NCBI RefSeq assembly: GCF_014960965.1 | Contig: NZ_CP063169.1 | Location: 3,443,581-3,507,580 of the forward strand | Source: Ruania alkalisoli | GTDB lineage: Bacteria; Actinomycetota; Actinomycetes; Actinomycetales; Beutenbergiaceae | Direction: 5' to 3' | DNA length: 64,000 nucleotides | Shown: positions 17,082-25,644 of the stretch, in pieces | Numbering within the stretch: position 1 is the first letter of the stretch | Layout of the letters: each line of letters opens with the position of its first letter | The notes under the pieces: generated by a model | Databases searched by the model: none | Told to the model about the DNA's origin: nothing | Seen by the model: only the letters and a program-made list of their open reading frames with translations | Made by a program: the position numbers and the translations under genes

Positions 17082-18331
17082 GACTGTGCCTCCTGACCGG
17101 CTCCGGAGCCCCCGACCGGCGACCCTACCTGCTCTCCGGAAGCCCTGAGCTCGCGCGCCGCGGGAATCGCGAACAGCCCCGCGACGAGCGGGACCATGAT
17201 CACCAGCAACGCGTGCCGGGTGCCGACCGCCTCACCGAGCAGACCGAGAACGCCCGGACCGACCAGGAACGCCGAGTACCCGATGGTGGAGACCACCGCC
17301 AGCCGGGCGGCCGCCTTCGCTGGTTCGTCGGAGGCGGCACTCATCCCTACCGGGAAGCCCAGCGCCGCGCCCATCCCCCACAGCGCTCCCCCGGCCATCG
17401 CCACCGGCAGCACCGGCACCAACGCGAAGATCGCCAACCCGGCGATCGCCATCGCGGTGCACAGCCGGAGCACGGGCACTCGGCCGAACCGGTTCAGCAG
17501 GAAGGTGCCCAGGAACCGCATCACGGTCATGCCCACGAGGAAGATCGTCAGACCGATCGCTCCCACCTCGTTCGGGGCACCGAACCCGTCCACGACGGCG
17601 AGCGCGAGCCAGTCGTTGGCGGCCCCTTCGGTGAGGGCAGCCGCGAGCACGACGAGGCCCACGAGCAGGGTGCGGCGCTCGAACCACACGCGCAGGAAGG
17701 AGGTGCCAGGACCACGGTGAGGGACGCCGTCGTGGGACTGGGGCTCTGGTTCGGCAGGGAGGAACCCGCGCGTGCACAGCACCACCAGGGCGAAGACCAC
17801 GGCGACCACCGTGAGCACGTGCAACGGAACACCGATGCCGGCGCGGATGACGAGCGCCCCAGCGCCGGCCCCCAGCACAGTCCCGATCGAGAAGCCGCCG
17901 TGGAACCACGGCATGATCGCCCGGTCCAGTGCCTGTTCGGCGACCGTCCCGGCATAGTTCATCGCGACGTCCCAGCCACCGACGCCGATCATCGCCAGGA
18001 ACAATCCGGCGATCAGCAGCCACACGGCCCCGGTACCCACCCCGGCGGCGACGACGCCCAACCCCGCCGAGGCGAATGTCGCCGCGAGAACGACGGTGGT
18101 GCGGGCACCGAATCGGTGGATCATCCGCCCCGTGACGGGCATCGAGAACAGCGACCCGAGTGAGCCGATGAGGATGATCATCCCGAGCTGCCCCTCGCTC
18201 AACCGCAGCTCGTCGCGGACCGTAGGGATCCTGGAGAGCCAGTTCGCCAGCGTGAAGCCGTTGAGCGTGAAAGTCGCCATGACCAGGGCTGCGCCTCGGC
18301 GTGCACGCTCGGGAGAGACAGTAGGTGACAT
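17078..18331 (-). CDS. Major facilitator superfamily transporter
   Basis: The product (417 aa) has about 12 hydrophobic spans and the MFS loop motif after the second span (GRMIHRFGARTTVVLAA). GGWDVAMNYAGTVAEQ resembles the YbjJ/FsrA-like group of MFS proteins of unknown substrate. The chosen start (ATG 18329-18331, MSPTVSPERARRG) is the last before the first span; the upstream extension of the frame is not protein-like. It is divergent from the LacI-type regulator and overlaps murB by 4 bases, so murB may be partly read from this promoter. Confidence 0.85.
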   Translation of the reverse strand: MSPTVSPERARRGAALVMATFTLNGFTLANWLSRIPTVRDELRLSEGQLGMIILIGSLGSLFSMPVTGRMIHRFGARTTVVLAATFASAGLGVVAAGVGTGAVWLLIAGLFLAMIGVGGWDVAMNYAGTVAEQALDRAIMPWFHGGFSIGTVLGAGAGALVIRAGIGVPLHVLTVVAVVFALVVLCTRGFLPAEPEPQSHDGVPHRGPGTSFLRVWFERRTLLVGLVVLAAALTEGAANDWLALAVVDGFGAPNEVGAIGLTIFLVGMTVMRFLGTFLLNRFGRVPVLRLCTAMAIAGLAIFALVPVLPVAMAGGALWGMGAALGFPVGMSAASDEPAKAAARLAVVSTIGYSAFLVGPGVLGLLGEAVGTRHALLVIMVPLVAGLFAIPAARELRASGEQVGSPVGGSGAGQEAQS

Positions 18332-18426
18332 CGAGATCTTTCGGCAGTGGACTCCGCGGAACGGTGAGCTGGGCAGTGTCCACCGGGAGGTCGGCGGGTG
18401 CGGCGCGCCTAGGCTATGGTGCGGCC

Positions 18427-18443
18427 GACCGTGAGCGTCGGTC
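18427..18443. promoter_or_regulatory. Possible LacI-type operator between the MFS and lacI genes
   Basis: GACCG (18427-18431) and CGGTC (18439-18443) form a short imperfect palindrome, 28 bp before the regulator start in the 139-bp divergent gap. The position suits an operator shared by the two genes, but the match is weak and unsupported by any second copy. Confidence 0.2.
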
Positions 18444-18470
18444 AAACCTCGAGGAGCACAGAACCAGCAG

Positions 18471-19511
18471 ATGAGCAGACGCGCCACCCTCACCGATGTC
18501 GCCCGCACGGCGGGCGTCTCCCTCTCGACGGCGTCCCTCGCCTTCTCCGGTGCCGGCCCGATCGCGGAGGCCACCAAGCAGCGGGTGCTGCGGGCCGCCT
18601 CCGAGCTCGGCTACGCCGGGCCCAATCCGGTGGCCGCATCGCTGCGCCGCGGACGCAGCAGGGTGGTGGGGGTGCTCGTGGGACGTGACGTGCGGACCAA
18701 CTTCCGCGATCCCGTCGCCGTGCAGACTCTCGGTGGCGTGGCCAGCGCTCTCGGCGATGCCGCCCGCGGCATGCTGCTGATCCCCGCCGGGGAAGACGAT
18801 CCCGCCGGCCAGCACCTGATCCGGCACGGGTCGATGGACTCCGTCGTCGTCCTGCACGCCCTCGGGCGCGACGCCGGCCGGGTGCTGCGCGAGCGAGAGG
18901 TGCCGATGGTGTGGGTGGACCGTACGGGCCCCGGCGCGGTCTCGGTCCGGGTGCAGGACCGGGCCGGGATGGCAGCCCTGGGTGAGCACCTCGTCGGACT
19001 CGGCCACCGCCGGGTGGCGTTGGCGACGATGCCGTGGACGAGCGAGCGGGTGGCGGGACCTGTCGACGTCATCGGGACGCGACCGCAGGGGCGCTATATC
19101 GCGGATCGGGTAGCGGGACTGCTCGACGCCGGTATCGAGCCGGTCGCCGCGGAATCGACCCGGAGGTCGCTGGTGGAGGAGGGCATCCGTGCGGGGCACG
19201 CGCTGCTGGACCTCTCGCCCCGACCCACGGCGCTGGTGGGTTTCAGCGATCTCATCGCCGCAGGACTGCTGCTGGCTGCGACCGAGCGGGGGCTGCGAGT
19301 CCCCGAGGACGTCTCCGTGGCTGGTTTCGACGGGGTCGACCTGCCCTGGTTGGGTGAGCACCAGCTCACCTCGGTGGTCCAACCTGCGCAGGAGAAGGGT
19401 GAGAGCGCCGCACGCGCCGCCATCATGCTTGCCGACGGGCAACGTCCCGAGCCGGTGTCGCTGGCATGCCAGCTCCGGGTGGGCACGACCACCGGGCCGG
19501 TCCCTGACTGA
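18471..19511 (+). CDS. LacI-family transcriptional regulator
   Basis: This 346-aa protein has an N-terminal LacI helix-turn-helix (TLTDVARTAGVSLSTASLAF) and hinge (NPVAASLRRGRSRVVGVLV). The sugar-binding periplasmic-protein-like core includes GMAALGEHLVGLGHRRVAL, TALVGFSDLIAAGLL and VSVAGFDGVDLPWL. It probably responds to a small sugar-like or nucleoside-like ligand. The divergent MFS gene is the most likely target. Confidence 0.9.
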   Translation: MSRRATLTDVARTAGVSLSTASLAFSGAGPIAEATKQRVLRAASELGYAGPNPVAASLRRGRSRVVGVLVGRDVRTNFRDPVAVQTLGGVASALGDAARGMLLIPAGEDDPAGQHLIRHGSMDSVVVLHALGRDAGRVLREREVPMVWVDRTGPGAVSVRVQDRAGMAALGEHLVGLGHRRVALATMPWTSERVAGPVDVIGTRPQGRYIADRVAGLLDAGIEPVAAESTRRSLVEEGIRAGHALLDLSPRPTALVGFSDLIAAGLLLAATERGLRVPEDVSVAGFDGVDLPWLGEHQLTSVVQPAQEKGESAARAAIMLADGQRPEPVSLACQLRVGTTTGPVPD

Positions 19512-19525
19512 TCCGGCGCACCCGT

Positions 19526-19580
19526 CGAACGCTGAGGTGTTGGGCGAATCTGCCCGAAGCGCCGAACAAGTCAGCGTTCG
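19526..19580. terminator. Bidirectional terminator between lacI and hadB
   Basis: Two 21-base arms (19526-19546 and 19560-19580) pair with three mismatches, including a perfect outer CGAACGCTGA/TCAGCGTTCG stem, around a 13-base loop. It lies between two convergent genes. Confidence 0.65.
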
Positions 19581-19599
19581 GCAAAGGCTGGGGGCCCGG

Positions 19600-20022
19600 T
19601 CAGTGCAGGCGCACCTGGGCCTGGCTCTTACCCAGCACGCTCGTACCCTCGAGCGTGACTGCCAGGTCGATCCTCGCCGTACCCGCCTCCGGGTCCACAG
19701 CCCCGACGACGGCACGCACCTCGAGCGCCACCTCGCCCGGATCCGGTACCGGGACGGGCCGGGTGAAGCGGACCCCGTAGGAGAGCAGATCGGCTGGATC
19801 GTCCAGCCAGTCGGTGAGCGTGGCGCAGGCCAGGCCCATGGTGAGCATCCCGTGGGCGATCACACCCGGCAGACCGACCTCGGTGGCGAAGCGGTCGTTG
19901 TAGTGGATCGGGTTGAAATCCCCGCTGGCGCCGGCGTAGCGGACCAGCCGATCACGGGTCACGGTCCTGCTCACGCGGTAGAGCTCGGTGCCCTTCTCGA
20001 CTGCGGTGCTGAGCGTCGTCAT
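19600..20022 (-). CDS. hadB: MaoC-like (R)-3-hydroxyacyl dehydratase subunit HadB-like
   Basis: This 140-aa hot-dog protein contains the hydratase 2 motif with its catalytic Asp and His (GASGDFNPIHYNDRFA) and GVIAHGMLTMGLACA. In mycobacteria HadB is the catalytic subunit of the HadAB dehydratase of the type II fatty acid synthase. In non-mycolate actinobacteria its acyl substrate is less clear. Its start overlaps the hadA stop (ATGA), so the two subunits are made together. Confidence 0.85.
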   Translation of the reverse strand: MTTLSTAVEKGTELYRVSRTVTRDRLVRYAGASGDFNPIHYNDRFATEVGLPGVIAHGMLTMGLACATLTDWLDDPADLLSYGVRFTRPVPVPDPGEVALEVRAVVGAVDPEAGTARIDLAVTLEGTSVLGKSQAQVRLH

Positions 20023-20471
20023 GAGTCCTCCCCACGCACGGCCAGCGTCGAGGTGACTTCGCAGACCGGCTCGCCTGCGGCGTCGGAGATCACGCTGCGT
20101 GTGGTGACCATGGCGATCCCGGCGCGCACGGTGATCGAGTCCACGTGCACGGCTGTGTGCAACTCGTCCCCCGCCACGATCGGACGGTGGTGGGTGAACA
20201 CCTCGTTCGCGTGCACCACGCGGGAGAAGTCGATGGAGGCGGCCGGGTCCTGCACGTACTCAGCCTCAGCGCGCTGGGCGATCACGACGGCGAAGGTCCC
20301 GGGAGCGATCACATCGGCATATCCGAGCGCCTGTGCTGCAGCCGGATCCACGTGCACGGCCGCCTCGGCACCGACCGCTGTCGCGAACTCGGCGATCTTG
20401 GCCCGGGACGCGACGTAGGGCGGGGTTCCGGTGAACACCCGCCCTACGAAGTCAGCGTTGACTGCACTCAT
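20019..20471 (-). CDS. hadA: MaoC-like dehydratase partner subunit HadA-like
   Basis: The 150-aa protein is a hot-dog-fold partner of HadB. It starts MSAVNADFVGRVF and shows YADVIAPGTFAVVIAQ and the family segment FSRVVHANEVFTHHRPIVAG. It lacks the catalytic hydratase motif seen in the neighbour, as expected for the substrate-binding subunit. It lies 11 bp downstream of rpmG, in the order rpmG-hadA-hadB known from mycobacteria; a hadC gene is absent. Confidence 0.85.
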   Translation of the reverse strand: MSAVNADFVGRVFTGTPPYVASRAKIAEFATAVGAEAAVHVDPAAAQALGYADVIAPGTFAVVIAQRAEAEYVQDPAASIDFSRVVHANEVFTHHRPIVAGDELHTAVHVDSITVRAGIAMVTTRSVISDAAGEPVCEVTSTLAVRGEDS

Positions 20472-20482
20472 CGATCGTTGCG

Positions 20483-20653
20483 TCAGCGCGTCTCGCGGTG
20501 GTTGGTCTTGGCGTTGCAGCGCGGGCAGTACTTCGCCAGCTCGAGCCGGTCGGGGTTGTTCCGCCGGTTCTTCTTGGTGATGTAGTTGCGCTCCTTGCAC
20601 GACTCGCAGGCAAGGGTGATCTTCGGGCGGACATCCGCGGACTTGGTAGCCAT
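20483..20653 (-). CDS. rpmG: 50S ribosomal protein L33
   Basis: This 56-aa protein was read directly from the sequence. It starts [19 protein letters not shown] and includes [20 protein letters not shown], then YCPRC and the end TNHRETR. Both CxxC pairs are present, so this is the zinc-binding (C+) form of L33. It leads the hadAB operon and follows the tRNA pair, as in mycobacteria. Confidence 0.97.
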   Translation of the reverse strand: MATKSADVRPKITLACESCKERNYITKKNRRNNPDRLELAKYCPRCNAKTNHRETR

Positions 20654-20710
20654 TGCTCTTCCTCACGATACTGCTAGCCCGGGCCCGGGCAGCTTGCGGC
20701 GCTTACTGTG

Positions 20711-20784
20711 TAGCGGGAGCGGGGATCGAACCCGCGACCTCACGATTATGAGTCGTGCGCTCTGACCGTCTGAGCTACCCCGCC
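20711..20784 (-). tRNA. tRNA-Met (anticodon CAT), elongator type
   Basis: The acceptor stem GGCGGGG pairs with TCCCGCT (two G-T pairs). The D-arm, the anticodon loop CTCATAA and the T-arm GCGGG-TTCGATC-CCCGC are all in place, and CCA is not encoded. G1-T72 pairing and overall resemblance fit the actinobacterial elongator tRNA-Met rather than the initiator. A CAT anticodon could also belong to a lysidine-modified tRNA-Ile, so the amino acid should be checked. Confidence 0.88.
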
Positions 20785-20797
20785 GCGTCCTGCCGGC

Positions 20798-20820
20798 TCC
20801 CGCGACATAGGGTCGCGGGA
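20798..20820. terminator. Hairpin between tRNA-Thr and tRNA-Met
   Basis: TCCCGCGAC (20798-20806) and GTCGCGGGA (20812-20820) form a 9-bp stem with a 5-base loop in the 50-bp tRNA spacer. It may terminate tRNA-Thr or mark a processing site in a joint precursor. Confidence 0.4.
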
Positions 20821-20834
20821 CCGGACACGACCAG

Positions 20835-20907
20835 AGCCCCGAAAGGGAATCGAACCCTTGACCTTCTCCTTACCATGGAGATGCTCTGCCGACTGAGCTA
20901 TCGGGGC
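20835..20907 (-). tRNA. tRNA-Thr (anticodon GGT)
   Basis: A full cloverleaf is visible. The acceptor GCCCCGA/TCGGGGC is perfect, the anticodon stem TCTCC/GGAGA holds the loop ATGGTAA, and the T-arm is AAGGG-TTCGATT-CCCTT. CCA is not encoded. The order Thr-Met-rpmG-hadA matches the mycobacterial arrangement. Confidence 0.95.
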
Positions 20908-21066
20908 AGCGGGAACGAGAGTACATGCTCTGGAGCCTCCGGGGGAAATCCGGGGCCGAGATGTGGCGGGCACCACGTCAGGCACCCCCTGCCCGTCGCT
21001 CGAACCGGCCGGCTGGCCCGGGTGATCCCTGGCATCTGCTGGGCGCGCGGCGCACGCGTGATCAGC

Positions 21067-21237
21067 TCAGAAACCTCCCGTTCCACCCATGGTGCGGCCC
21101 CGCTGAGTCTGGGCAGGGTGCATGCGCTCGTGGTTGCGGTCCACCTGGTCGCTCACGGAGGAGTCGGACAGCCAGGCGGCGGCGTGACGTATCGCCGCCC
21201 AGACTCGGGCCAGGACTCCTCGTCGGCGGTCAGCCAT
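21067..21237 (-). CDS. Possible small basic protein, unrecognised
   Basis: An open frame of 56 codons starts at ATG 21235-21237 with GAGGGG 9 bases before it. It reads MADRRRGVLARVWAAIRHAA at the N-terminus and ends RTMGGTGGF; about three quarters of its codons end in G or C. It has an amphipathic, Trp- and Arg-rich N-terminal half. No family is recognised and it may be chance. It is the only candidate gene in the 500-bp gap between tRNA-Thr and tRNA-Tyr (20908-21406), which otherwise holds a GCAGG repeat and a terminator. Confidence 0.35.
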   Translation of the reverse strand: MADRRRGVLARVWAAIRHAAAWLSDSSVSDQVDRNHERMHPAQTQRGRTMGGTGGF

Positions 21238-21316
21238 GTGCGATCACCCCTCGTCTCGCCTGCCGCACCCGCGCGGTGTGGCGTCCCGCACAGTATGACA
21301 AAGGCCTCGGCTCGGC

Positions 21317-21341
21317 GCAGGGCAGGGCAGGGCAGGGCAGG
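21317..21341. repeat. Five tandem GCAGG pentamers
   Basis: GCAGG is repeated five times without change in the non-coding stretch downstream of tRNA-Tyr. This is a simple-sequence tract likely to vary in copy number. Confidence 0.9.
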
Positions 21342-21375
21342 ATCGAAGCACACCAGCGGGCCTACCGACGACGAA

Positions 21376-21400
21376 GGGCGTCTCCGTGTTGGAGACGCCC
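21376..21400 (-). terminator. Terminator of tRNA-Tyr
   Basis: GGGCGTCTCC and GGAGACGCCC form a perfect 10-bp stem with a 5-base loop, 6 bp after the tRNA-Tyr 3' end. In the minus direction it is followed by TTCGTCGTCG. Confidence 0.75.
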
Positions 21401-21406
21401 TGTCGA

Positions 21407-21491
21407 TGGTGGCGGGTGCAGGATTCGAACCTGCGAAGCATTCCGCGGCTGATTTACAGTCAGCTCCCTTTGGCCGCTCGGGCAACCCGCC
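21407..21491 (-). tRNA. tRNA-Tyr (anticodon GTA)
   Basis: The minus strand shows the acceptor GGCGGGT/ACCCGCC, the anticodon stem CTGAC/TCAG region with GTA in the loop, a long class II variable arm and the T-arm GCAGG-TTCGAAT-CCTGC. Unlike the other tRNAs in this window its 3' CCA is encoded (21407-21409). Confidence 0.95.
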
Positions 21492-21588
21492 GTATGGTCG
21501 GTGGACCGGGTGAAACAATACCAACTCCGGCAGCATCTCGTGACCATCGGCCACCCAGGGTGGCAAGTCCCACACGTAAGGAGCAACA

Positions 21589-22086
21589 GTGGCGAGCGAC
21601 TCCTCGTTCGACGTCGTGAGCAAGGTCGACCGGCAGGAGGTGGACAACGCCCTCAATCAGGCCGCGAAGGAGATCTCTCAGCGGTACGACTTCAAGAACG
21701 TCGGTGCGTCGATCGCCTGGAGCGGTGAGGCGATCGTGATGACCGCCAACACCTCTGAGCGGGTGCTGGCGATCCTTGACGTCTTCCAGTCCAAGCTCAT
21801 CCGCCGGGGCGTCTCCCTCAAGGCCATCGACACCGGTGAGGATGAGCCGCAGCCTTCGGGCAAGGAGTACCGGCTCGCGGGCACCCTCAAGGAGGGGCTG
21901 TCCAGCGAGAACGCGAAGAAGATCACCAAGTTGATCCGCGACGAGGGCCCCAAGGGTGTGAAGACGCAGATCAGCGGTGACGAGGTGCGCGTGAGTTCGA
22001 AGAAGCGGGACGACCTGCAGCAGGTCATCGCGATGCTCAAGGACGCCGACATCGACGCCGCGCTGCAGTTCGTGAACTACCGCTGA
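21589..22086 (+). CDS. yajQ: YajQ family nucleotide-binding protein
   Basis: This 165-aa protein matches the YajQ (DUF520) family along its length: [20 protein letters not shown], the [10 protein letters not shown] signature and [13 protein letters not shown]. The C-terminus carries [14 protein letters not shown] and ends LQFVNYR. Members bind nucleic acid or nucleotides, and some bind cyclic di-GMP; the role in this organism is not known. The start is GTG at 21589 with AAGGAG ahead. It converges on htpX with a 7-bp gap. Confidence 0.95.
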   Translation: MASDSSFDVVSKVDRQEVDNALNQAAKEISQRYDFKNVGASIAWSGEAIVMTANTSERVLAILDVFQSKLIRRGVSLKAIDTGEDEPQPSGKEYRLAGTLKEGLSSENAKKITKLIRDEGPKGVKTQISGDEVRVSSKKRDDLQQVIAMLKDADIDAALQFVNYR

Positions 22087-22093
22087 GCCTGTC

Positions 22094-22981
22094 TCAGCGC
22101 TCCCAGCCGCCGCGAGCCATCTCCTCCAACCGGGAGATGCGCTCCGCCATCGGCGGGTGAGTGGCGAAGAGCTTCGAGACAGCCCCGGCCTTGAACGGGT
22201 TGGCGATCATCAGGTGCGAGACGTCGGCCAGGTCACCGTCGGGGCGCAGCGGTCGCGCCGCCGTCCCCGTCTCCAGCTTCCGCAGCGCGGAGGCCAGGGC
22301 GAGCGGATCACCGGAGAGGTTCGCACCCTCGGCGTCCGCATCGAACTCCCGGGTGCGGGAGATGGCCAGCTGGATCAGCATCGCGGCGAACGGCGCCAGC
22401 AGCGCCATCGCGAGCATGCCGATCATCCCCAACGGCCCCGAGTCCCGCTCGCGGCCTCCCCCACCGAAGAACAGCAGGAACTGGGCAACCGAGGTGATCA
22501 CACCGGCCATCGCCGCAGCCACGGAGGATGTGAGGATGTCCCGGTTGTAGACGTGGGAGAGCTCGTGGGCGAGGACTCCACGTAGCTCCCGCTCGTCCAG
22601 CAGCCGCAGGATGCCGATGGTGCAGCACACGGCGGCGTTTCGCGGATTACGGCCGGTCGCGAAGGCGTTCGGCGCCTCGGTCGGGGAGATGTACAGCCGC
22701 GGCATCGGCTGGCGTGCCTGCGTGGCCAGCTCGCGCACGATGGCATACATCGCCGGTGCCTCCGCCTCGCTCACCGGGCGTGCGCGCATCGCACGGATGG
22801 CGATGGTGTCCGATCGCCAGTAGGAGACGAAGGTGGACACCACGCCCACACCGGCGAATACCCAGATCCAGATCGAGTTGCCGGTCCCGTTCGTGACGAG
22901 CGCCCCGAGGCCAAGAACCACGGCCCAGAGGACACCGAACAGTGCCGCCGTCTTCAGGCCGTTCGCCCAGCTGCGCGTCAC
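22094..22981 (-). CDS. htpX: Membrane zinc protease HtpX homolog
   Basis: The product (295 aa) is an M48 integral-membrane metalloprotease that degrades misfolded membrane proteins. It has two N-terminal spans, the zinc motif HELSHVYNRDI, two further hydrophobic segments (about residues 155-200) and the third zinc ligand Glu in SRTREFDADAEG. The start is GTG at 22979-22981 with AAGGGATC ahead. It lies 47 bp after the ferredoxin reductase gene on the same strand. Confidence 0.94.
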   Translation of the reverse strand: MTRSWANGLKTAALFGVLWAVVLGLGALVTNGTGNSIWIWVFAGVGVVSTFVSYWRSDTIAIRAMRARPVSEAEAPAMYAIVRELATQARQPMPRLYISPTEAPNAFATGRNPRNAAVCCTIGILRLLDERELRGVLAHELSHVYNRDILTSSVAAAMAGVITSVAQFLLFFGGGGRERDSGPLGMIGMLAMALLAPFAAMLIQLAISRTREFDADAEGANLSGDPLALASALRKLETGTAARPLRPDGDLADVSHLMIANPFKAGAVSKLFATHPPMAERISRLEEMARGGWER

Positions 22982-23028
22982 TGTCGATCCCTTCTGCTCG
23001 GATGCAGAGCAGGAGGGCGATCACGCGA

Positions 23029-24417
23029 TCACGCGCGAGCGGTGACTCCGCGTGAGATCTCGGTCATCTCTTCGCGCGGGACCACCTTGACGCGTTCCCG
23101 TCCTTGCTCTTCACCGAGGGAACGCTCGTAGGCGTCCAGGAGTTCCCAACCCTGCCACGTGGTGTACGGCACACCTTGGTTCTCGAGACGTTCGATGATC
23201 GCGTTCGGGTCGCGTTCGGGCGCCGGGGTGAGCGTGCCGTCCTCGAACCCGCTGGTGACGTCCTCGACGAGATGACGGATCGTCTCAGCTGCGTCGGACT
23301 TCGTATGGCCGATCAGACCGACCGGCCCGCGCTTGATCCACCCGGTGGTGTACAGGCCCGGGATGTGCTCCCCATCAGCACCGAGCACGCGGCCGCCGTC
23401 GTTCGGGATGACTCCGGCTCCGTCGTCGAAGGGGACGTCCGGAAGCGGGGAGCCGAAGTAACCCACGGCCCGGTAGACGGCCTGGATCTCGAAGTCCTCG
23501 AACTGATCGGTGCCGCGGACGTTCCCGTCACCGGTGAGCTCTGTCCGTTCGGTGCGCAGCCCGACGACTTTGCCGTCGGCACCCAGCACCTCGTGCGGCT
23601 TGTGCAGGAAGTGCAAGTGGATCCGGCGCGATGCGGTGAGTTCGCTCGGGTCCCGTAGCGTCCAGTCGGTGAGCGTCTTGACGACCTGCTTGGTCTGGTT
23701 GGAGGACCGGATCGCCTCCTCCGATCCCTCGTCGAAGTCGAAGTCCTCCGGATAGACGACGATGTCGACGTCGGGGACGTGCCCGAGCTCACGCAGCTCC
23801 AGCGGAGTGAACTTCACCTGCGCCGGCCCGCGCCGACCGAACACGTGCACGTCGGTGACCGGGCTCTTCGCCAGCCCCTCGGCGACATTCGCCGGAATCT
23901 CGGTGGGCATCAGATCCTCGACATGCTTGGCCAGGATGCGGGCGACATCCAGGGCCACGTTCCCCACCCCCAGGACGGCGACGTGCTGGGCTTCCAGCGG
24001 CCAGGTGCGCGGGACGTCAGGGTGACCGTCGAACCAGGAGACGAAATCGGCCGCCCCATAGCTGCCGTCCAGGTCGATCCCGGGGATGTTCAGGTCCGCA
24101 TCGCGGATAGCACCGGTGGAGAAGATGACGGCGTCGTAGTACTGACGCATGTCCTCCAACGTGAGGTCGGTGCCGAAGTCGACGTTGCCGATGAGCCGGA
24201 TGTCGCCCCGCTGCAGCACCTTGTACAGGGCGGTGATGATCCCCTTGATCCGCGGATGGTCCGGGGCGACGCCGTACCGCACCAGCCCATAAGGCGCCGG
24301 CAGCCGCTCGAACAGGTCGACCTCGACTTCGAGATCGGACTTCGACAGGATGTCGGCAGCGTAGATGCCGGCGGGGCCGGCCCCAACGATGGCAACGCGG
24401 ATCTGGGTGGTAGGCAC
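23029..24417 (-). CDS. fprA: Ferredoxin/adrenodoxin-type NADP reductase (FprA-like)
   Basis: This 462-aa flavoprotein belongs to the adrenodoxin reductase-like family and moves electrons between NADPH and ferredoxins. The FAD dinucleotide motif is VAIVGAGPAGIYAADIL, followed by RLPAPYGLVRYGVAPDH. The NADP-binding part shows VAVLGVGNVALDVARIL and FGRRGPAQVKFTPLELREL, and TTGWIKRGPVGLIGHTKSDA is near the end. The likely start is GTG at 24415-24417, giving the usual length; the frame stays open far upstream but overlaps the divergent rarD region. GTG is preceded by AAAGAGG. Confidence 0.93.
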   Translation of the reverse strand: MPTTQIRVAIVGAGPAGIYAADILSKSDLEVEVDLFERLPAPYGLVRYGVAPDHPRIKGIITALYKVLQRGDIRLIGNVDFGTDLTLEDMRQYYDAVIFSTGAIRDADLNIPGIDLDGSYGAADFVSWFDGHPDVPRTWPLEAQHVAVLGVGNVALDVARILAKHVEDLMPTEIPANVAEGLAKSPVTDVHVFGRRGPAQVKFTPLELRELGHVPDVDIVVYPEDFDFDEGSEEAIRSSNQTKQVVKTLTDWTLRDPSELTASRRIHLHFLHKPHEVLGADGKVVGLRTERTELTGDGNVRGTDQFEDFEIQAVYRAVGYFGSPLPDVPFDDGAGVIPNDGGRVLGADGEHIPGLYTTGWIKRGPVGLIGHTKSDAAETIRHLVEDVTSGFEDGTLTPAPERDPNAIIERLENQGVPYTTWQGWELLDAYERSLGEEQGRERVKVVPREEMTEISRGVTARA

Positions 24418-24634
24418 GGGGTCGGATGCCTCTTTCGAATCGGTCGGAGGGCACCGGAGTGCCGCGGTCAGAAGGCGATCTGGCCCCCAGTCTAAGGGTT
24501 GCCTCACCGATACGACCTGGACGGCCATTCGTCTCACTCTGCGATCAGAGTTGTCCCGACTGGAGAACCAGCGGACCGATGGCGAGTACGACGTCGCTGG
24601 ATCCGTAGGCCGCGCGGGCGGGTACGTTGAGCCA

Positions 24635-25570
24635 GTGCCGATACCAGAGCGACCCCTGCAGCCCCGGCTCGATCCGCGCGGGCTGGCTGCCGGGATCGGC
24701 GGGTACGCGTGGTGGGGTCTGCTCCCGCTGTACTTTCCGCTCCTGGCGCCCGCCGGCCCACTGGAGATCACCGCTCACCGCATCGTCTGGTCACTGCTGG
24801 CGTGCGTCGGCCTGCTGGCCGTCCTGGGCCGCCTGCGCCAGCTGACAGGTCTGCTGCGGGACCGGCAGGTGACGGCACGACTGGCCCTGGCAGCAACCCT
24901 GCTGTGTGCCAACTGGGTCGTGTTCGTGCTGGCCGTCGTCTCCGGCCATGTGGTCGACGGCGCCCTGGGGTACTACATCAACCCGCTGATCACGGTGGTC
25001 CTGGCTGTTGTCGTGCTGGGTGAGAGGTTGCGACGAGCGCAGTGGATCGCTGTCGCCTTCGGAGCTGCTGGTGTACTCGTGATCGCCATCGGATATGGCG
25101 CGTTCCCGTGGATCTCGTTGGTGCTCGCCCTGAGTTTCGGTGGCTACGGCCTGGTGAAGAAGCAGGTGGGCGCCCGGGTGCCGGCGCTGCCAGGACTCGC
25201 GGTGGAGACCATGGTGCTCGCACCCGCTGCCGTGATCTTCCTGGTGGTGCTCGCCGTCACCGGCCAAGGATCGTTCGGCCAGCCGGGTACTGCCGGCATG
25301 CCCGCCACCGGACTGGCACTCCTGCTGATGGCTGCTGGCGTCGTCACCTCAGTCCCGCTGGTGCTGTTTGCCTCGGCAGCCCGGCGCCTGCCGTTGGCGA
25401 TGGTGGGACTGCTGCAATACCTCACCCCGACGATGCAGTTCCTCACGGGCGTGCTGATCCGCGAGCAGATGGACGCCGGCCGCTGGGCTGGCTTCGCGCT
25501 GGTCTGGATGGCCCTGGTAGCGCTGACCTGGGACGGGCTGCGCATGGGTCATCGGCGGCGCCGCGGGTGA
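24635..25570 (+). CDS. rarD: RarD-type EamA family transporter
   Basis: The 311-aa product has ten predicted membrane spans in two EamA halves and begins with the RarD signature [20 protein letters not shown], with [11 protein letters not shown] and [21 protein letters not shown] following. RarD proteins are drug/metabolite-superfamily permeases of unknown substrate. The start GTG at 24635 gives the family N-terminus; no good ribosome site precedes it. It is divergent from fprA. Confidence 0.88.
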   Translation: MPIPERPLQPRLDPRGLAAGIGGYAWWGLLPLYFPLLAPAGPLEITAHRIVWSLLACVGLLAVLGRLRQLTGLLRDRQVTARLALAATLLCANWVVFVLAVVSGHVVDGALGYYINPLITVVLAVVVLGERLRRAQWIAVAFGAAGVLVIAIGYGAFPWISLVLALSFGGYGLVKKQVGARVPALPGLAVETMVLAPAAVIFLVVLAVTGQGSFGQPGTAGMPATGLALLLMAAGVVTSVPLVLFASAARRLPLAMVGLLQYLTPTMQFLTGVLIREQMDAGRWAGFALVWMALVALTWDGLRMGHRRRRG

Positions 25571-25644
25571 CCCTTCATCGTCGCCTGCTCCCTCCCTCGG
25601 ACCCTAGACTCAACCACTGGACCTTCACCCGAGCAGGAGATGCC

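Noticed and set aside
20711-20784. Initiator tRNA-fMet
   Set aside because: The first pair (G-T) and the anticodon-stem lack the three G-C pairs of initiators; it resembles elongator tRNA-Met.
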